Notes: a model not told the origin generated them from the letters alone. A stretch of 64,000 bases of DNA from Pseudanabaena sp. (GCA_003249035.1 QBMK01000006.1:209331-273330), one strand, 5' to 3'. Positions 28,220 to 37,075 are shown, numbered from the stretch's first letter. Program-made: numbers and translations.

Positions 28220-30856
28220 ATGGCTAGCCTTCCCTCTCTTACTGGTGCTGAAATTCGCGCAAAGTTTCTGAGTTTTTTTGAGGAGCGCGGTCACAAGGTA
28301 ATGCCTAGTGCGTCACTCGTACCTGATGATCCTACAGTGCTACTTACGATCGCGGGAATGCTACCATTTAAGCCAATCTTTTTAGGTCAACAAGAGCCTG
28401 AAGTTCCTCGCGCTACTACATCTCAAAAATGTATCCGTACCAATGACATTGAGAATGTCGGTAGAACAGCGCGTCACCACACATTTTTTGAAATGTTAGG
28501 GAATTTCAGTTTTGGCGACTATTTTAAAAAAGAAGCGATCGCATGGGGATGGGAATTAGTCACTAAAGTATTTCGGCTACCTCCCGATCGCTTAGTAGTC
28601 AGCGTCTATTACACCGATGAAGACGCCTTTGCGATTTGGCGCGATGTGATCGGAATTCCAACGCATCGAATTCAACGGATGGGCGATGATAACTTCTGGG
28701 CTTCGGGTGCGACGGGGCCCTGTGGTCCATGTTCAGAAATCTATTATGATTTTCATCCTGAATTGGGTGACGATGCGATTGATTTGGAAGATGATTCACG
28801 ATTCTTGGAGATTTACAATCTGGTCTTCATGGAATTGAATCGAGATGCTGATGGCAATCTCACAAAACTCAAAAAACAAAATATTGATACGGGCTTGGGC
28901 TTGGAACGGATGGCGCAAGTTTTGCAGGCTGTTCCCAATAACTACGAGACTGATTTAATCTTCCCAATTATCAAGAAAGCAGCCGACATTGCAGGGATTG
29001 AGTATCATCAGAGCGAAGAAAAGGTTAAAACTTCGCTGAAGGTGATTGGCGATCATGTTCGCTCCGTTGTTCATATGATTGCCGATGGCATTAATGCATC
29101 GAATGTTGGACGGGGTTACATTATGCGTCGTCTCTTGCGTCGCGTAGTTCGTCATGGACGGTTGATAGGCATCTCAGGTACATTTGCTTCTGAAGTGGCT
29201 GAAGTGGCGATCGCACTTTCAGAATCCGTTTATCCTAATACTCGTGAAAGAGCACAAGTAATCAAGGATGAGATCAAAATCGAAGAAGTTCGCTTTTTAC
29301 AAACCCTAGAAAGGGGAGAAAAGCTGCTTGAAGAGATTCTTACAAAACCTGAAGTGCAATCTAGTAAAACGATTTCTGGTGTAGATGCTTTCACTCTCTA
29401 TGATACTTACGGATTTCCGCTTGAGTTAACTCAAGAGATCGCTGAAGAAGAAGGCTTTGCTGTCGATGCGGTCGGCTTCGAGGTAGAAATGAAGAAGCAA
29501 CAAGAGCGATCGCAAGCAGCCCATGAAGATATTGATCTGATGGCAAAAGATAGTTGGGTGAATATTGCTAAAGAAATTTGTAAGACTGAATTTCTTGGCT
29601 ATACGGAACTCAGAAGCACCGCCACGATTAAAGCAATTCTTGTTAATGGTGAATTGGTAAAAACAGCGATCGCTGGGAACAAAGTCCAAATCGTTTTAGA
29701 CCGTTCACCTTTCTATGCAGAATCAGGCGGACAGGTCGGAGATAATGGCTATTTAGCAATTGGTGAAGCGATCGTTAAGATTAGCGATGTGCAAAAGCAA
29801 GCCGATCTATTCATTCACATTGGACAAGTAGAGCGTGGCGAAATTGCGATCGGTGATAACGTCAATGCTCAAGTTGCAGTATCTGAGCGTCGTCGCATTC
29901 AGGCTCACCATACTGCCACACACCTGTTGCAATCAGCCCTCAAGAAAATCGTTGATCCTAATGTTTCTCAAGCAGGTTCCTTAGTTGATAGCGATCGCCT
30001 TCGTTTTGACTTTAATCTCAATCGAGCGGTCACTCCTGAAGAGATTCAGCAAATCGAATTGCAGATCAATAACTGGATCGCTGAAGCCCATGAATCAGTA
30101 ATCGAAGTATTACCAATCGCTCAAGCAAAAGCCAAAGGCGCGATCGCCATGTTTGGTGAAAAATATGGCGCAGAGGTTCGGGTTATGGATATTCCTAACG
30201 TCTCAATGGAACTTTGCGGCGGTACGCATGTAAAAAATACTAGCGAAATTGGTCTGTTTAAAATCATTAGTGAAGCAGGAGTTGCTTCTGGTGTGCGGCG
30301 AATCGAAGCGATCGCAGGTCAAGCAGTCCTCGAATATCTCACCCTGCGGGACAACATTGCTAAAGATTTAAGTGATCGCTTCAAGATCAAGCCAGACGAA
30401 ATTTGTGATCGGATTACAGGATTGCAAAATGAGTTAAAGAACTCCCAAAAAGAAGTTGAGAACTTAAAACAGCAACTAGCTCTAGTCAAAGCCGACAGTC
30501 TTCTCGTTGAAGCAGAACCTGTGGGAGAATTCAAGATTCTCATCGCTCAAATCCCTGATATTGAGGCTGAAGCGCTCAAAGCTGCTGCCGAAAAACTCTC
30601 TGCTAAGTTAGGGCAAAGTGCAGTTGTACTGGGTTCCTTTTCTGATGATGGCAAGGTAACTCTTGTTGCATCCTTCAGCAAAGAGGTCATCGCTAAGGGT
30701 TTACAAGCTGGCAAGTTTATCGGTGCGATCGCCAAAATCTGCGGTGGCGGTGGCGGCGGTCGCCCTAACCTTGCTCAAGCAGGTGGTAAAGATGCTACTA
30801 AGTTGCCAGAAGCACTAGAAGCTGCTGAAACTCAGTTAAGAAATACTCTAGCTTAA
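28220..30856 (+). CDS. alaS: Alanyl-tRNA synthetase
   Basis: A 878-residue class II synthetase that charges tRNA-Ala and edits mischarged Ser/Gly. The aminoacylation core shows [20 protein letters not shown] and [14 protein letters not shown]. The editing domain has the zinc ligands [14 protein letters not shown] and [15 protein letters not shown]. The C-terminal C-Ala domain ends near [15 protein letters not shown]. The length is standard. I prefer ATG at 28220 ([16 protein letters not shown]) over an upstream TTG at 28181. It is followed by a clear rho-independent terminator. Confidence 0.97.
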   Translation: MASLPSLTGAEIRAKFLSFFEERGHKVMPSASLVPDDPTVLLTIAGMLPFKPIFLGQQEPEVPRATTSQKCIRTNDIENVGRTARHHTFFEMLGNFSFGDYFKKEAIAWGWELVTKVFRLPPDRLVVSVYYTDEDAFAIWRDVIGIPTHRIQRMGDDNFWASGATGPCGPCSEIYYDFHPELGDDAIDLEDDSRFLEIYNLVFMELNRDADGNLTKLKKQNIDTGLGLERMAQVLQAVPNNYETDLIFPIIKKAADIAGIEYHQSEEKVKTSLKVIGDHVRSVVHMIADGINASNVGRGYIMRRLLRRVVRHGRLIGISGTFASEVAEVAIALSESVYPNTRERAQVIKDEIKIEEVRFLQTLERGEKLLEEILTKPEVQSSKTISGVDAFTLYDTYGFPLELTQEIAEEEGFAVDAVGFEVEMKKQQERSQAAHEDIDLMAKDSWVNIAKEICKTEFLGYTELRSTATIKAILVNGELVKTAIAGNKVQIVLDRSPFYAESGGQVGDNGYLAIGEAIVKISDVQKQADLFIHIGQVERGEIAIGDNVNAQVAVSERRRIQAHHTATHLLQSALKKIVDPNVSQAGSLVDSDRLRFDFNLNRAVTPEEIQQIELQINNWIAEAHESVIEVLPIAQAKAKGAIAMFGEKYGAEVRVMDIPNVSMELCGGTHVKNTSEIGLFKIISEAGVASGVRRIEAIAGQAVLEYLTLRDNIAKDLSDRFKIKPDEICDRITGLQNELKNSQKEVENLKQQLALVKADSLLVEAEPVGEFKILIAQIPDIEAEALKAAAEKLSAKLGQSAVVLGSFSDDGKVTLVASFSKEVIAKGLQAGKFIGAIAKICGGGGGGRPNLAQAGGKDATKLPEALEAAETQLRNTLA

Positions 30857-30861
30857 GTTGG

Positions 30862-30886
30862 AGAAGAGGTGCTTTGCGCCTCTTCT
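30862..30886 (+). terminator. alaS terminator
   Basis: AGAAGAGGTGC (30862-30872) pairs with GCGCCTCTTCT (30876-30886), TTT loop, followed by a T-run. Confidence 0.8.
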
Positions 30887-30912
30887 ATTTTTTTAAATAG
30901 AATCAAGTAAAT

Positions 30913-31743
30913 ATGTTGACAAACATCAAAATGTTATTGGAGGCTTGCAAAAAGTTGTCCATTAAATATGAGATTTTGCATCCCAATCAGAATCTAGTTA
31001 AGGTTAAACTCAGCGATCGCGAATATTACTTTACTAACTACTCAACTCCTCTCATACCGCAATCGATAGCGGAAATCTTTAAGGATAAGCAATATTTTTA
31101 TCAAGTATTTCGAGATGTCGTGAAGATGCCACTCACAGTATCTTTTATCTCTCCCTATTGCGATCAGAAATATAAAGAGTATTTACGTCACTCAACCATC
31201 GATGAAATTATTGTGGAGATTGAAAACAGCTTTGAGTTGCCAGTCATTGTGAAGCGGAATCGGGGATCGGGTGGCAATAATGTCTTTAAGTGTTTTGATT
31301 TACTTCAGATTCGTAATGCGTTAGATTGTATTTTTAATGTTAATAGCAAAAATTATGACTACGTTGCTCTCGTACAGGAGCCAATTAATATCGTTAAAGA
31401 ATATCGCTCCGTATGTCTCAATCATGAACAAATAGTTCAGTATGACAAAGATATTTCGGATGCCGCGTTTACTGGGAATCTTAGCCCATTACATTGGGAA
31501 GGGGCGATCGCGAAACAAGTAACTGATCAATCAACTATTGCTTCGATCAATAAATTCATCCATCCAATTTTCCAGAAGATGTCAATCCCTTATGTCGGTC
31601 TGGATATAGCTTTAGATGATCGTCAAAATTACTGGCTGATTGAGGCGAATTCACATCCAAATTTTGATATTTTCATTCGAGACAATGGAGAAGATGCGAT
31701 AGTGGGACTTTTTGAAAAGATTTTAATATATCTAAGCAAATAA
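30913..31743 (+). CDS. ATP-grasp family ligase
   Basis: A 276-residue ATP-grasp protein. The nucleotide-binding portion shows LPVIVKRNRGSGGNNVFKC (lysine plus Gly-rich loop) and YVALVQEPINIVKEYRSVC. The metal-binding end is VGLDIALDDRQNYWLIEANS, then HPNF. The fold resembles D-Ala-D-Ala ligase/RimK enzymes, which join a carboxylate to an amine. The N-terminal 100 residues are diverged, so the substrate is unknown. The last codons and stop lie inside a 22-bp hairpin shared with the convergent hli gene. Confidence 0.8.
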   Translation: MLTNIKMLLEACKKLSIKYEILHPNQNLVKVKLSDREYYFTNYSTPLIPQSIAEIFKDKQYFYQVFRDVVKMPLTVSFISPYCDQKYKEYLRHSTIDEIIVEIENSFELPVIVKRNRGSGGNNVFKCFDLLQIRNALDCIFNVNSKNYDYVALVQEPINIVKEYRSVCLNHEQIVQYDKDISDAAFTGNLSPLHWEGAIAKQVTDQSTIASINKFIHPIFQKMSIPYVGLDIALDDRQNYWLIEANSHPNFDIFIRDNGEDAIVGLFEKILIYLSK

Positions 31744-31780
31744 AAAGGGGCACTTAGCGCCCCTTTTTATTTGCTTAGAT
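31730..31780. terminator. 22-bp hairpin spanning the ATP-grasp gene 3' end
   Basis: The left arm 31730-31751 covers the last codons and TAA stop of the ATP-grasp gene. The right arm 31759-31780 ends 6 bp before the stop of the convergent hli gene. Core AAAAAGGGGC/GCCCCTTTTT; it would serve both directions. Confidence 0.8.
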
Positions 31781-31786
31781 GAAAAA

Positions 31787-31933
31787 TTACATCAAGCCAA
31801 TTTGAGAAAGAATGCCTTGTCCGGTGATTAATTCTGTTGCCAAACCAATAACGAAACCTAGCATAGCAAGGCGACCGTTCCAAGTTTCAGCGAAGTTGTT
31901 GAAACCGAATTTTGGCTCTGTAGTGTTTTCCAT
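31787..31933 (-). CDS. High-light-inducible protein (copy 1)
   Basis: A 48-residue single-helix chlorophyll-binding protein of the Hlip/Scp family. The sequence carries the ELIP-type chlorophyll-binding motif FAETWNGRLAMLGFVIGLAT, with the conserved Glu, Asn and Arg, and ends TGQGILSQIGLM. Hlips protect photosystem II and chlorophyll synthesis under light stress in the thylakoid membrane. AAGGAG (31943-31948 on the complement) sits upstream of the ATG. It differs from the second copy upstream mainly at the extreme N-terminus and one residue near the C-terminus (Ser/Thr), so the two are a recent tandem duplication. Confidence 0.95.
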   Translation of the reverse strand: MENTTEPKFGFNNFAETWNGRLAMLGFVIGLATELITGQGILSQIGLM

Positions 31934-31997
31934 TTCAGTAATCTCCTTGGTGGTTTAACTATTAAGTAGAAAATTAATAATCTTTACTTGTTTTAAT

Positions 31998-32039
31998 GTT
32001 ACTTTATATTTCTTAATATGCTATACCGCTAAAGGTAGA
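31998..32039 (-). promoter_or_regulatory. Duplicated upstream block of hli copy 1
   Basis: A roughly 41-bp block 66-106 bases before the ATG is nearly identical to 32370-32410, at about the same distance from the second hli gene. On the sense strand it includes GGTATAGC and TATTAAGAAATATAAAGTAA. It is likely to hold the shared promoter or regulator site. Confidence 0.6.
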
Positions 32040-32053
32040 ACATATTTATATTG

Positions 32054-32108
32054 CGGAATATCTAAAAAGAAAGATGCGTTAGACGCATCTTTCTTTTTAG
32101 ATATTCCG
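32054..32108 (-). terminator. Perfect 26-bp hairpin between the two hli genes
   Basis: Arms 32054-32079 and 32083-32108, TAG loop; core AAAAAGAAAGATGCGT. It ends the second hli transcript, so each copy seems to be a separate unit. Confidence 0.8.
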
Positions 32109-32162
32109 TTTGATGCCAAAATGCAACTTTTACCAGCTACATTTTTTAGAACAGTCAAAAAT

Positions 32163-32309
32163 TTACATCAAGCCAATTTGAGTAAGAATGCCTTGTCCAG
32201 TAATTAATTCTGTTGCCAAACCGATAACGAATCCTAGCATTGCAAGACGACCGTTCCAAGTTTCAGCGAAGTTGTTAAAACCAAATTTAGGCTCTGTAGA
32301 ATCGGACAT
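32163..32309 (-). CDS. High-light-inducible protein (copy 2)
   Basis: A 48-residue Hlip nearly identical to copy 1: MSDSTEPKFGFNNF followed by the same chlorophyll-binding helix (FAETWNGRLAMLGFVIGLAT) and the end TGQGILTQIGLM. AAAGGAG lies upstream of the ATG. It shares the upstream block with copy 1 and has its own terminator. The function is the same photoprotective role in thylakoids. Both copies are below the size usually called by gene finders. Confidence 0.95.
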   Translation of the reverse strand: MSDSTEPKFGFNNFAETWNGRLAMLGFVIGLATELITGQGILTQIGLM

Positions 32310-32369
32310 TGCAGTTATCTCCTTTGTTTTTTGATTTCTTAGCGATAAGAATCTTTTATTAAATTAATA

Positions 32370-32410
32370 TTACTTTATATTTCTTAATAAGCTATACCAC
32401 TCAAGGTAGA
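32370..32410 (-). promoter_or_regulatory. Duplicated upstream block of hli copy 2
   Basis: The partner of the block at 31998-32039 (a few differences over 41 bp), 61-101 bases before the ATG. Confidence 0.6.
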
Positions 32411-32743
32411 TTCGACAAAGCTATTTGAATGATTACAAAAGCATATAGGTCTTGCCGAATAATACTAAAACCTATAGCAATGTATGGTTTATTTAGGTTT
32501 TATGTCCTAAGCAAACCTTACATTGCTATATAAAAATCTGGTTCTAGCACAATCAATAGTTATTCAGACAAAAGAAAACAAGCTGGCAAGGATCGAAAGA
32601 ATAGGATTTTGGAGCAAAATAGCGTTTTGAGCTACTGGAATGGTTTCCTAAAAGAGCATCACTATGAGGTTAGGAGTTCATTATTGTTTTTAGAAAAAAG
32701 TGAAAAAGCTCTTTTGAGAGCTGGTGCACAGACAAACAACTTT

Positions 32744-32902
32744 GGCTCTATAGGTGTTTCGGGGAGGTCAAACATAATAAACGGCTCAATGCTTTTAATA
32801 CTGGGTGTTTCAGACATCAAAGACCTCCGAGGCTAAAACTATTGCACATCAAGCATTTCAGCCATTTAAGCTAAAGCACCTCCCCGAAACACCTATTGAG
32901 CC
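32744..32902. repeat. 159-bp element with 25-bp inverted ends
   Basis: The left end 32744-32768 (GGCTCTATAGGTGTTTCGGG, then GAGGT) is the inverse of 32878-32902 with one mismatch. No gene is inside: a TTG-started frame at 32609-32836 runs across it but has no recognisable product. It lies about 100 bp from tRNA-Leu(CAG). It may be a MITE or an insertion-sequence remnant. The wider 32310-32996 spacer also holds an inverted pair, TATAGCAATGTA (about 32475) and TACATTGCTATA (about 32519). Confidence 0.65.
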
Positions 32903-32996
32903 ACAACTTTTTGGACTTAATCAGTAATAAATACTTCAATAAATCTCTTTTCTTAATTTTTACAAAAATAGTGTGGTGCTTTAAATTTATAAGTTA

Positions 32997-33078
32997 TGCG
33001 GAACGGGGGACTTGAACCCCCAAGTCTTTCAACACATGTACCTGAAACATGCGCGTCTACCAATTCCGCCAGTTCCGC
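32997..33078 (-). tRNA. trnL-CAG: tRNA-Leu (anticodon CAG)
   Basis: The minus strand gives an 82-nt class II tRNA. Acceptor GCGGAAC pairs with GTTCCGC, the anticodon loop is TTCAGGT (CAG), there is a long variable arm, and the T-arm is GGGGGTTCAAGTCCCCC. Discriminator base A; the 3' CCA is not encoded. Confidence 0.95.
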
Positions 33079-33433
33079 GATTGGATTTCGAAGCTATTAG
33101 ATTTTGGCTATTAACCGTAGAACTAATGAAATGAATATTTCTAACATTTCACTAGCAGATATTAAGTCTGCTAGAAAGATTGCATAATGTCAATCGTTAG
33201 TTTTTTGGGAATATCGAACATGAATGGGGATCTCAAAAATTTTAGCGACAAGCATTTCTGTAATAGAAAAAACGTTAACTCTAGTTAACTTTTTTCCGAC
33301 TTTCTATTAGACAATGTCATAATCTACAGTAAAGCTATGGGAATACCGACCTATATGGTTAGCGAGTTTTCCTGTATTCTTGTATCTTAGGTTTGTAACA
33401 AAAAAGACTGAACTCAAACAGCAAATTAAAACT
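33079..33433 (+). promoter_or_regulatory. Spacer upstream of the peroxiredoxin gene
   Basis: 355 bp with no gene. It contains two self-complementary GTTAAC hexamers four bases apart (33274-33279 and 33284-33289), about 145 bp before the peroxiredoxin ATG, which is a possible operator. Nothing else is recognised. Confidence 0.35.
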
Positions 33434-34075
33434 ATGACACTGCGTTTAGGCGATATCGTCCCCAATTTTACTCAAGACTCCACCGACGGCGTAATTAATT
33501 TCCACGATTGGATTGGCGATAAATGGGCGATTCTATTCTCTCACCCCAAAGATTTCACACCAGTTTGCACCACCGAGCTAGGTACAGTAGCTAAGCTCAA
33601 ACCAGAATTTGATAAACGCAACATTAAGGCGATCGCCTTGAGCGTTGACGGCGTTGAGTCTCACAAAGGATGGGTTGGCGACATTGAAGAAACTCAAAAT
33701 GCTACCCTCAACTACCCGATTCTTGCTGATGAAGACAAAAAAGTTGCAGAACTTTATGACATGATTCACCCTAACTCGGCAACAGGTAATACCTTAACCG
33801 TGCGATCAGTGTTTATCATTGACTCCAATAAAAAACTTCGCCTTAGTTTGACCTACCCTGCTAGCACAGGCCGTAACTTTGACGAAATCTTGCGTGTCAT
33901 TGACTCGCTACAGTTGACCGACAACTATAGTGTCGCGACACCAGCTAACTGGAAAGATGGCGATGATTGTGTAATTGTGCCTTCAGTTTCCAACGAAGAA
34001 GCTAAAACTAAATTCCCCAAAGGTTTTAATCCAATCAAACCATACTTGCGTATGACGCCTCAACCTAACAAGTAA
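33434..34075 (+). CDS. 1-Cys peroxiredoxin (Prx6 type)
   Basis: 213 residues from ATG at 33434; the frame extends to 33380, but the first 18 residues there do not fit the family. The peroxidatic Cys45 lies in SHPKDFTPVCTTELG. The C-terminal extension (ANWKDGDDCVIVPSVSNEEA) and NPIKPYLRMTPQP are typical of the 1-Cys Prx6 class. It reduces peroxides in the cytoplasm. It is monocistronic, with a hairpin after the stop. Confidence 0.94.
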   Translation: MTLRLGDIVPNFTQDSTDGVINFHDWIGDKWAILFSHPKDFTPVCTTELGTVAKLKPEFDKRNIKAIALSVDGVESHKGWVGDIEETQNATLNYPILADEDKKVAELYDMIHPNSATGNTLTVRSVFIIDSNKKLRLSLTYPASTGRNFDEILRVIDSLQLTDNYSVATPANWKDGDDCVIVPSVSNEEAKTKFPKGFNPIKPYLRMTPQPNK

Positions 34076-34083
34076 TGAAAAGC

Positions 34084-34128
34084 CCAAAGATCTACATTGT
34101 CCGCTGTGCTGACAACGTAGATCTTTGG
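34084..34128 (+). terminator. Hairpin after the peroxiredoxin gene
   Basis: CCAAAGATCTAC (34084-34095) pairs with GTAGATCTTTGG (34117-34128), with partial inner pairing (ATTGTC with GACAAC). Confidence 0.6.
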
Positions 34129-34181
34129 ATCTGTTTTTTAATTATGCTGAGGTAATTAACAAGGGGCTTAAGCTCCTTGCC

Positions 34182-34228
34182 TAGATAAAGAAAAAAGGCT
34201 TGCAGAGCAAGCCTTTTTTCTTTATCTA
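34182..34228 (-). terminator. Perfect 22-bp hairpin including the NIL gene stop codon
   Basis: Arms 34182-34203 and 34207-34228, AGA loop; core GAAAAAAGGCTTGC. The right arm contains the stop codon of the minus-strand gene at 34226-34228. Confidence 0.75.
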
Positions 34229-34576
34229 CCAGCTTTCGTCTTCGACAGCTGTTTTATCCCAAATTTCTAAATCTAGTTCTTCTAGATAAATGATCCCACT
34301 TTGAATTTGTTGAGTTGTCCCAGTTAGTTCTAAAGTGAACCAGCCATCATCTTCTGGACTTTCACCTAGAAGCGCAGCAATTATGGTCACAATTAATCCG
34401 TGTTCGCAAGAGAGTCGAGAAATAATTGGTTCGCCGAAGCAGCTTCTCGGCACACGCATTGCAATGCGTGTAGTCGTTCGTCGCTTTTCCTCAATATTTA
34501 AAGGTGCTCTGGAATCGATACATTCCGCCGCTAGCATTGAAGTTTCTCCAGTGCAAATGTCTTGATGATTTGACAT
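34226..34576 (-). CDS. NIL-domain protein
   Basis: A 116-residue protein. The first 38 residues are polar. Residues about 39-105 match the NIL fold (RIAMRVPRSCFGEPIISRLS, then HGLIVTIIAALL and GWFTLELTGTTQQIQSGIIY). NIL domains resemble ACT folds and occur at the C-terminus of methionine ABC ATPases, where they bind ligand. Cyanobacteria have stand-alone copies, often linked to sulfur metabolism. No partner is adjacent. Confidence 0.8.
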   Translation of the reverse strand: MSNHQDICTGETSMLAAECIDSRAPLNIEEKRRTTTRIAMRVPRSCFGEPIISRLSCEHGLIVTIIAALLGESPEDDGWFTLELTGTTQQIQSGIIYLEELDLEIWDKTAVEDESW

Positions 34577-34667
34577 TTAATATCATAGCTAAAGTTTTAA
34601 GGAAATGGAAGTGATTTGGGTCACTAAATTCTAGAGAAACTATAAATTCGCAATATAGTCAGTAAAA

Positions 34668-34997
34668 ATGGGTACTAAAAACAACTCTTATGATCGCATC
34701 TACGAAATTGTCCGACAAATTCCCAAGGGACAAGTTGCGACCTATGGACAGATCGCAGAACTATCAAATTTGGCTGGAAAAGCTCGTGTAGTTGGCTATG
34801 CACTTTATCGTGTAGATTTGAAAAATTTAGATATTCCTTGGCAACGTGTGGTGAATGCTAAGGGAGAGGTTTCAAATTCCCCTTTGCGTTTTGGTACTGA
34901 CTACTTGCAGCGATCGCTACTTGAGGGGGAAGGTATCTGCTTCAGCGACGCTGACAAAATCGATCTAAGAAAATATTTGTGGCAACCTAAGCTATAA
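34668..34997 (+). CDS. Alkyltransferase-like protein (ATL)
   Basis: A 109-residue protein with the O6-methylguanine methyltransferase DNA-binding fold: YEIVRQIPKGQVATYGQIAE and ARVVGYALYRV. At the position of the usual PCHR active site it has PWQR (Pro57-Trp58), so the acceptor Cys is replaced by Trp. That is diagnostic of ATL proteins. They bind alkylated guanine without repairing it and flag it for nucleotide excision repair. purU starts 2 bp after its stop, so the two are very likely cotranscribed. Confidence 0.88.
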   Translation: MGTKNNSYDRIYEIVRQIPKGQVATYGQIAELSNLAGKARVVGYALYRVDLKNLDIPWQRVVNAKGEVSNSPLRFGTDYLQRSLLEGEGICFSDADKIDLRKYLWQPKL

Positions 34998-34999
34998 CT

Positions 35000-35872
35000 A
35001 TGACTACGGCGACTTTACTTGTTTCTTGCCCCGACCAAAGAGGCTTAGTAGCAAAAATTTCGGACTGGGTGTTTTCCCATGGCGGTAATATTCTCCATGC
35101 AGATCAACATGCGGATAGTACGGCTGGGCTATTTTTGATGAGAGTTGAGTGGGAGTTAGACACCTTCGATCTGTCAAGGACAGAAATTGCGCCAATCTTC
35201 GAGAAATTAGCAACAGAAATTCAAGCTAAATGGAGCATCCAGTTCTCTGATTATGTTCGTCGAATTGCAATTTTTGTCTCTAAACAAGATCACTGTTTAT
35301 ATGATTTGATTTTGAGACAGCGATCGCATGAACTCTCTGCTGTGATACCAGTGGTAATTAGCAATCACCCAGATTTAGAAAAAGTCGCGCATAACTTTGG
35401 CATTAATTATCATCACATTGCGATCTCATCTGACAATAAGTTGGAACAGGAAAAACAGCAGCTAGCAATTCTAAAGCAGTACCAGATTGACTTAGTGGTT
35501 CTCGCAAAATATATGCAGGTATTAAGTCCTAGCTTTCTAGCTCAGTTTTCGCAGGTTATTAATATTCATCATTCATTTTTACCAGCCTTTGCGGGGGCAA
35601 ATCCATACCAACGAGCCTACAAACGCGGCGTAAAAATTATTGGGGCGACTGCTCATTATGTTACCGATGACCTTGATGAGGGGCCAATCATTGAGCAGGA
35701 TGTCATTCGGGTCTCACATCGAGATTCTGTTACCGACCTGATTCGAAAAGGTAAAGATTTAGAACGCATAGTTCTTGCGAGAGCTGTCAGACAACATTTA
35801 CAAAATCGCGTACTGATTTACGGGCAATCGGCGGGTTCGGATTTGGGTCTTAGAACTGTTGTATTTGATTAA
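35000..35872 (+). CDS. purU: Formyltetrahydrofolate deformylase
   Basis: A 290-residue enzyme that hydrolyses 10-formyl-THF to formate and THF. The N-terminal ACT domain starts TATLLVSCPDQRGLVAKISD. The C-terminal formyl-transferase fold has INIHHSFLPAFAGANPYQRA and GATAHYVTDDLDEGPIIEQD, with the catalytic Asn/His/Asp region. Length and domains are typical. It is coupled to the ATL gene, with two bases between stop and start. Balance of one-carbon units and formate supply for purine synthesis is the known role. Confidence 0.95.
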   Translation: MTTATLLVSCPDQRGLVAKISDWVFSHGGNILHADQHADSTAGLFLMRVEWELDTFDLSRTEIAPIFEKLATEIQAKWSIQFSDYVRRIAIFVSKQDHCLYDLILRQRSHELSAVIPVVISNHPDLEKVAHNFGINYHHIAISSDNKLEQEKQQLAILKQYQIDLVVLAKYMQVLSPSFLAQFSQVINIHHSFLPAFAGANPYQRAYKRGVKIIGATAHYVTDDLDEGPIIEQDVIRVSHRDSVTDLIRKGKDLERIVLARAVRQHLQNRVLIYGQSAGSDLGLRTVVFD

Positions 35873-35987
35873 GCAAAAATCAAAAAGTAAATACGACGCA
35901 AAGCATCGAATTTACTCTCCATAGGAGGTGATTTTGGGGTATGTTATTAAAAATCTACATTAAATAAGTTTTTTAAAGTTTAATAAA

Positions 35988-36329
35988 ATGACAGCAAAAT
36001 TACAGTTAACGCGCGGCATTGATGAAGCAGCTACAGACGTGAAGATTACACGATCAAAAGACGGAGATACTAGTGTAGCGGTGTTTATCTTTGATGTGCT
36101 TAACTGTATGACAGGAGAAAATGCATCCACTAACGAGATCTTAGGGATGTATATGATTGATGAAGAAGGCGAAATGATTACCCGTAATGTTAATGCCAAA
36201 TTTATCAATGGTAAGCCTGCTGGGATCGAAGCAATTCATAAAATCGAGGGAGATCGAGATTGGCAGCGCTTTTTAAGATTTATGAATCGTTATGCAGAAT
36301 CTAATGGGATGAGTCTAAACAAGCCTTAA
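35988..36329 (+). CDS. psb28: Photosystem II assembly protein Psb28
   Basis: A 113-residue soluble protein. The blocks LTRGIDEAATDVKITRSKDG, GMYMIDEEGEMITRNVNAKF and the C-terminal WQRFLRFMNRYAESNGMSLN match Psb28. It binds PSII assembly intermediates (RC47/CP47) at the cytoplasmic side and supports chlorophyll protein synthesis. It is monocistronic here, followed by a long hairpin repeat and a 295-bp structured element. Confidence 0.93.
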   Translation: MTAKLQLTRGIDEAATDVKITRSKDGDTSVAVFIFDVLNCMTGENASTNEILGMYMIDEEGEMITRNVNAKFINGKPAGIEAIHKIEGDRDWQRFLRFMNRYAESNGMSLNKP

Positions 36330-36407
36330 ATTAGATTTTGTATTGATTTGCCAAAACTGTTGAGCACTATTAGTTTGGAAGATGTTGATAATGTCTTCGG
36401 TAGTACG

Positions 36408-36480
36408 AAGGAATGATAATTTAATAAAACCCAAAATTGGTTAGGCGGGCGAAGCCCGCCTAACCAATTTTGGGTTTTAT
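36408..36480 (+). repeat. Repeat B: long hairpin with 35-bp copy at the window end
   Basis: A 27-bp perfect stem (36424-36450 with 36454-36480, GAA loop; core TTAGGCGGGC). Bases 36408-36442 are identical over 35 nt to 63966-64000. It may also end the psb28 transcript about 95 bp upstream. Confidence 0.75.
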
Positions 36481-36573
36481 ATGCACACGTTATTTAATTT
36501 TCATTCCTAAGGATGTTTACCAGATATTTCTTGGTTCTAAGACTGATGACAATATAATCACTATTTAATTTTT

Positions 36574-36868
36574 AACCTACGGTTCGACTACCCCTACAGG
36601 TAGCATTTTGAGTGTTACCAAATACTACATATAGCGTCACAAGCTAAACTTATACGCTATATGTAGCGGGGCAGTATATTAACCCAAGTTGCTACCTATC
36701 AAAAATCACTTCAAAATAGCTTGAAACTAGCCTTGCAAAGCATTAAATGCTGTTATTTTTATATAAATACCTGATATTTATCGTTTTAAGTTGAGTTTTA
36801 AGCCAATAGGTAGCAACTTGGGTTATATTAGGAAACACTACCTGTAGAAAATGGTCGAACCGTAGGTT
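36574..36868. mobile_element. 295-bp nested inverted-repeat element (MITE-like)
   Basis: Outer 15-bp perfect inverted ends AACCTACGGTTCGAC (36574-36588 and 36854-36868) are followed by a CTACAGGTAG block near each end. A 13-bp hairpin lies at 36625-36637/36654-36666, and a second perfect 20-bp inverted pair at 36680-36699/36806-36825. No coding capacity. TTTAATTT-like AT-rich flanks could be a target duplication, but this is weak. It fills much of the 746-bp gap between psb28 and the DUF3531 gene. Confidence 0.75.
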
Positions 36869-37075
36869 TTAATTTACCTTTGACTTAAATAGACGCTGTC
36901 AAACGCTGTCAAAGTGATCGCAATTATTTTCGCTATTTCCCAAAGATAAAAGGAGATAAAGCATATTGCACATAATCTCCTTTTATCTGAATCTAAGCGT
37001 GGTGGTGATATCACCTAAACTAGGATCGATATCGTTAAAATTATCGATATTTTCAAAAGATCTGTTCAGTGGACT

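Noticed and set aside
32609..32836. A 75-codon TTG-started frame near the 159-bp element
   Set aside because: Runs into the inverted-repeat element, has no ribosome-binding site and no recognisable product.
34226..34997. NIL protein and ATL as one operon
   Set aside because: They are on opposite strands with starts facing each other, so they are divergent.
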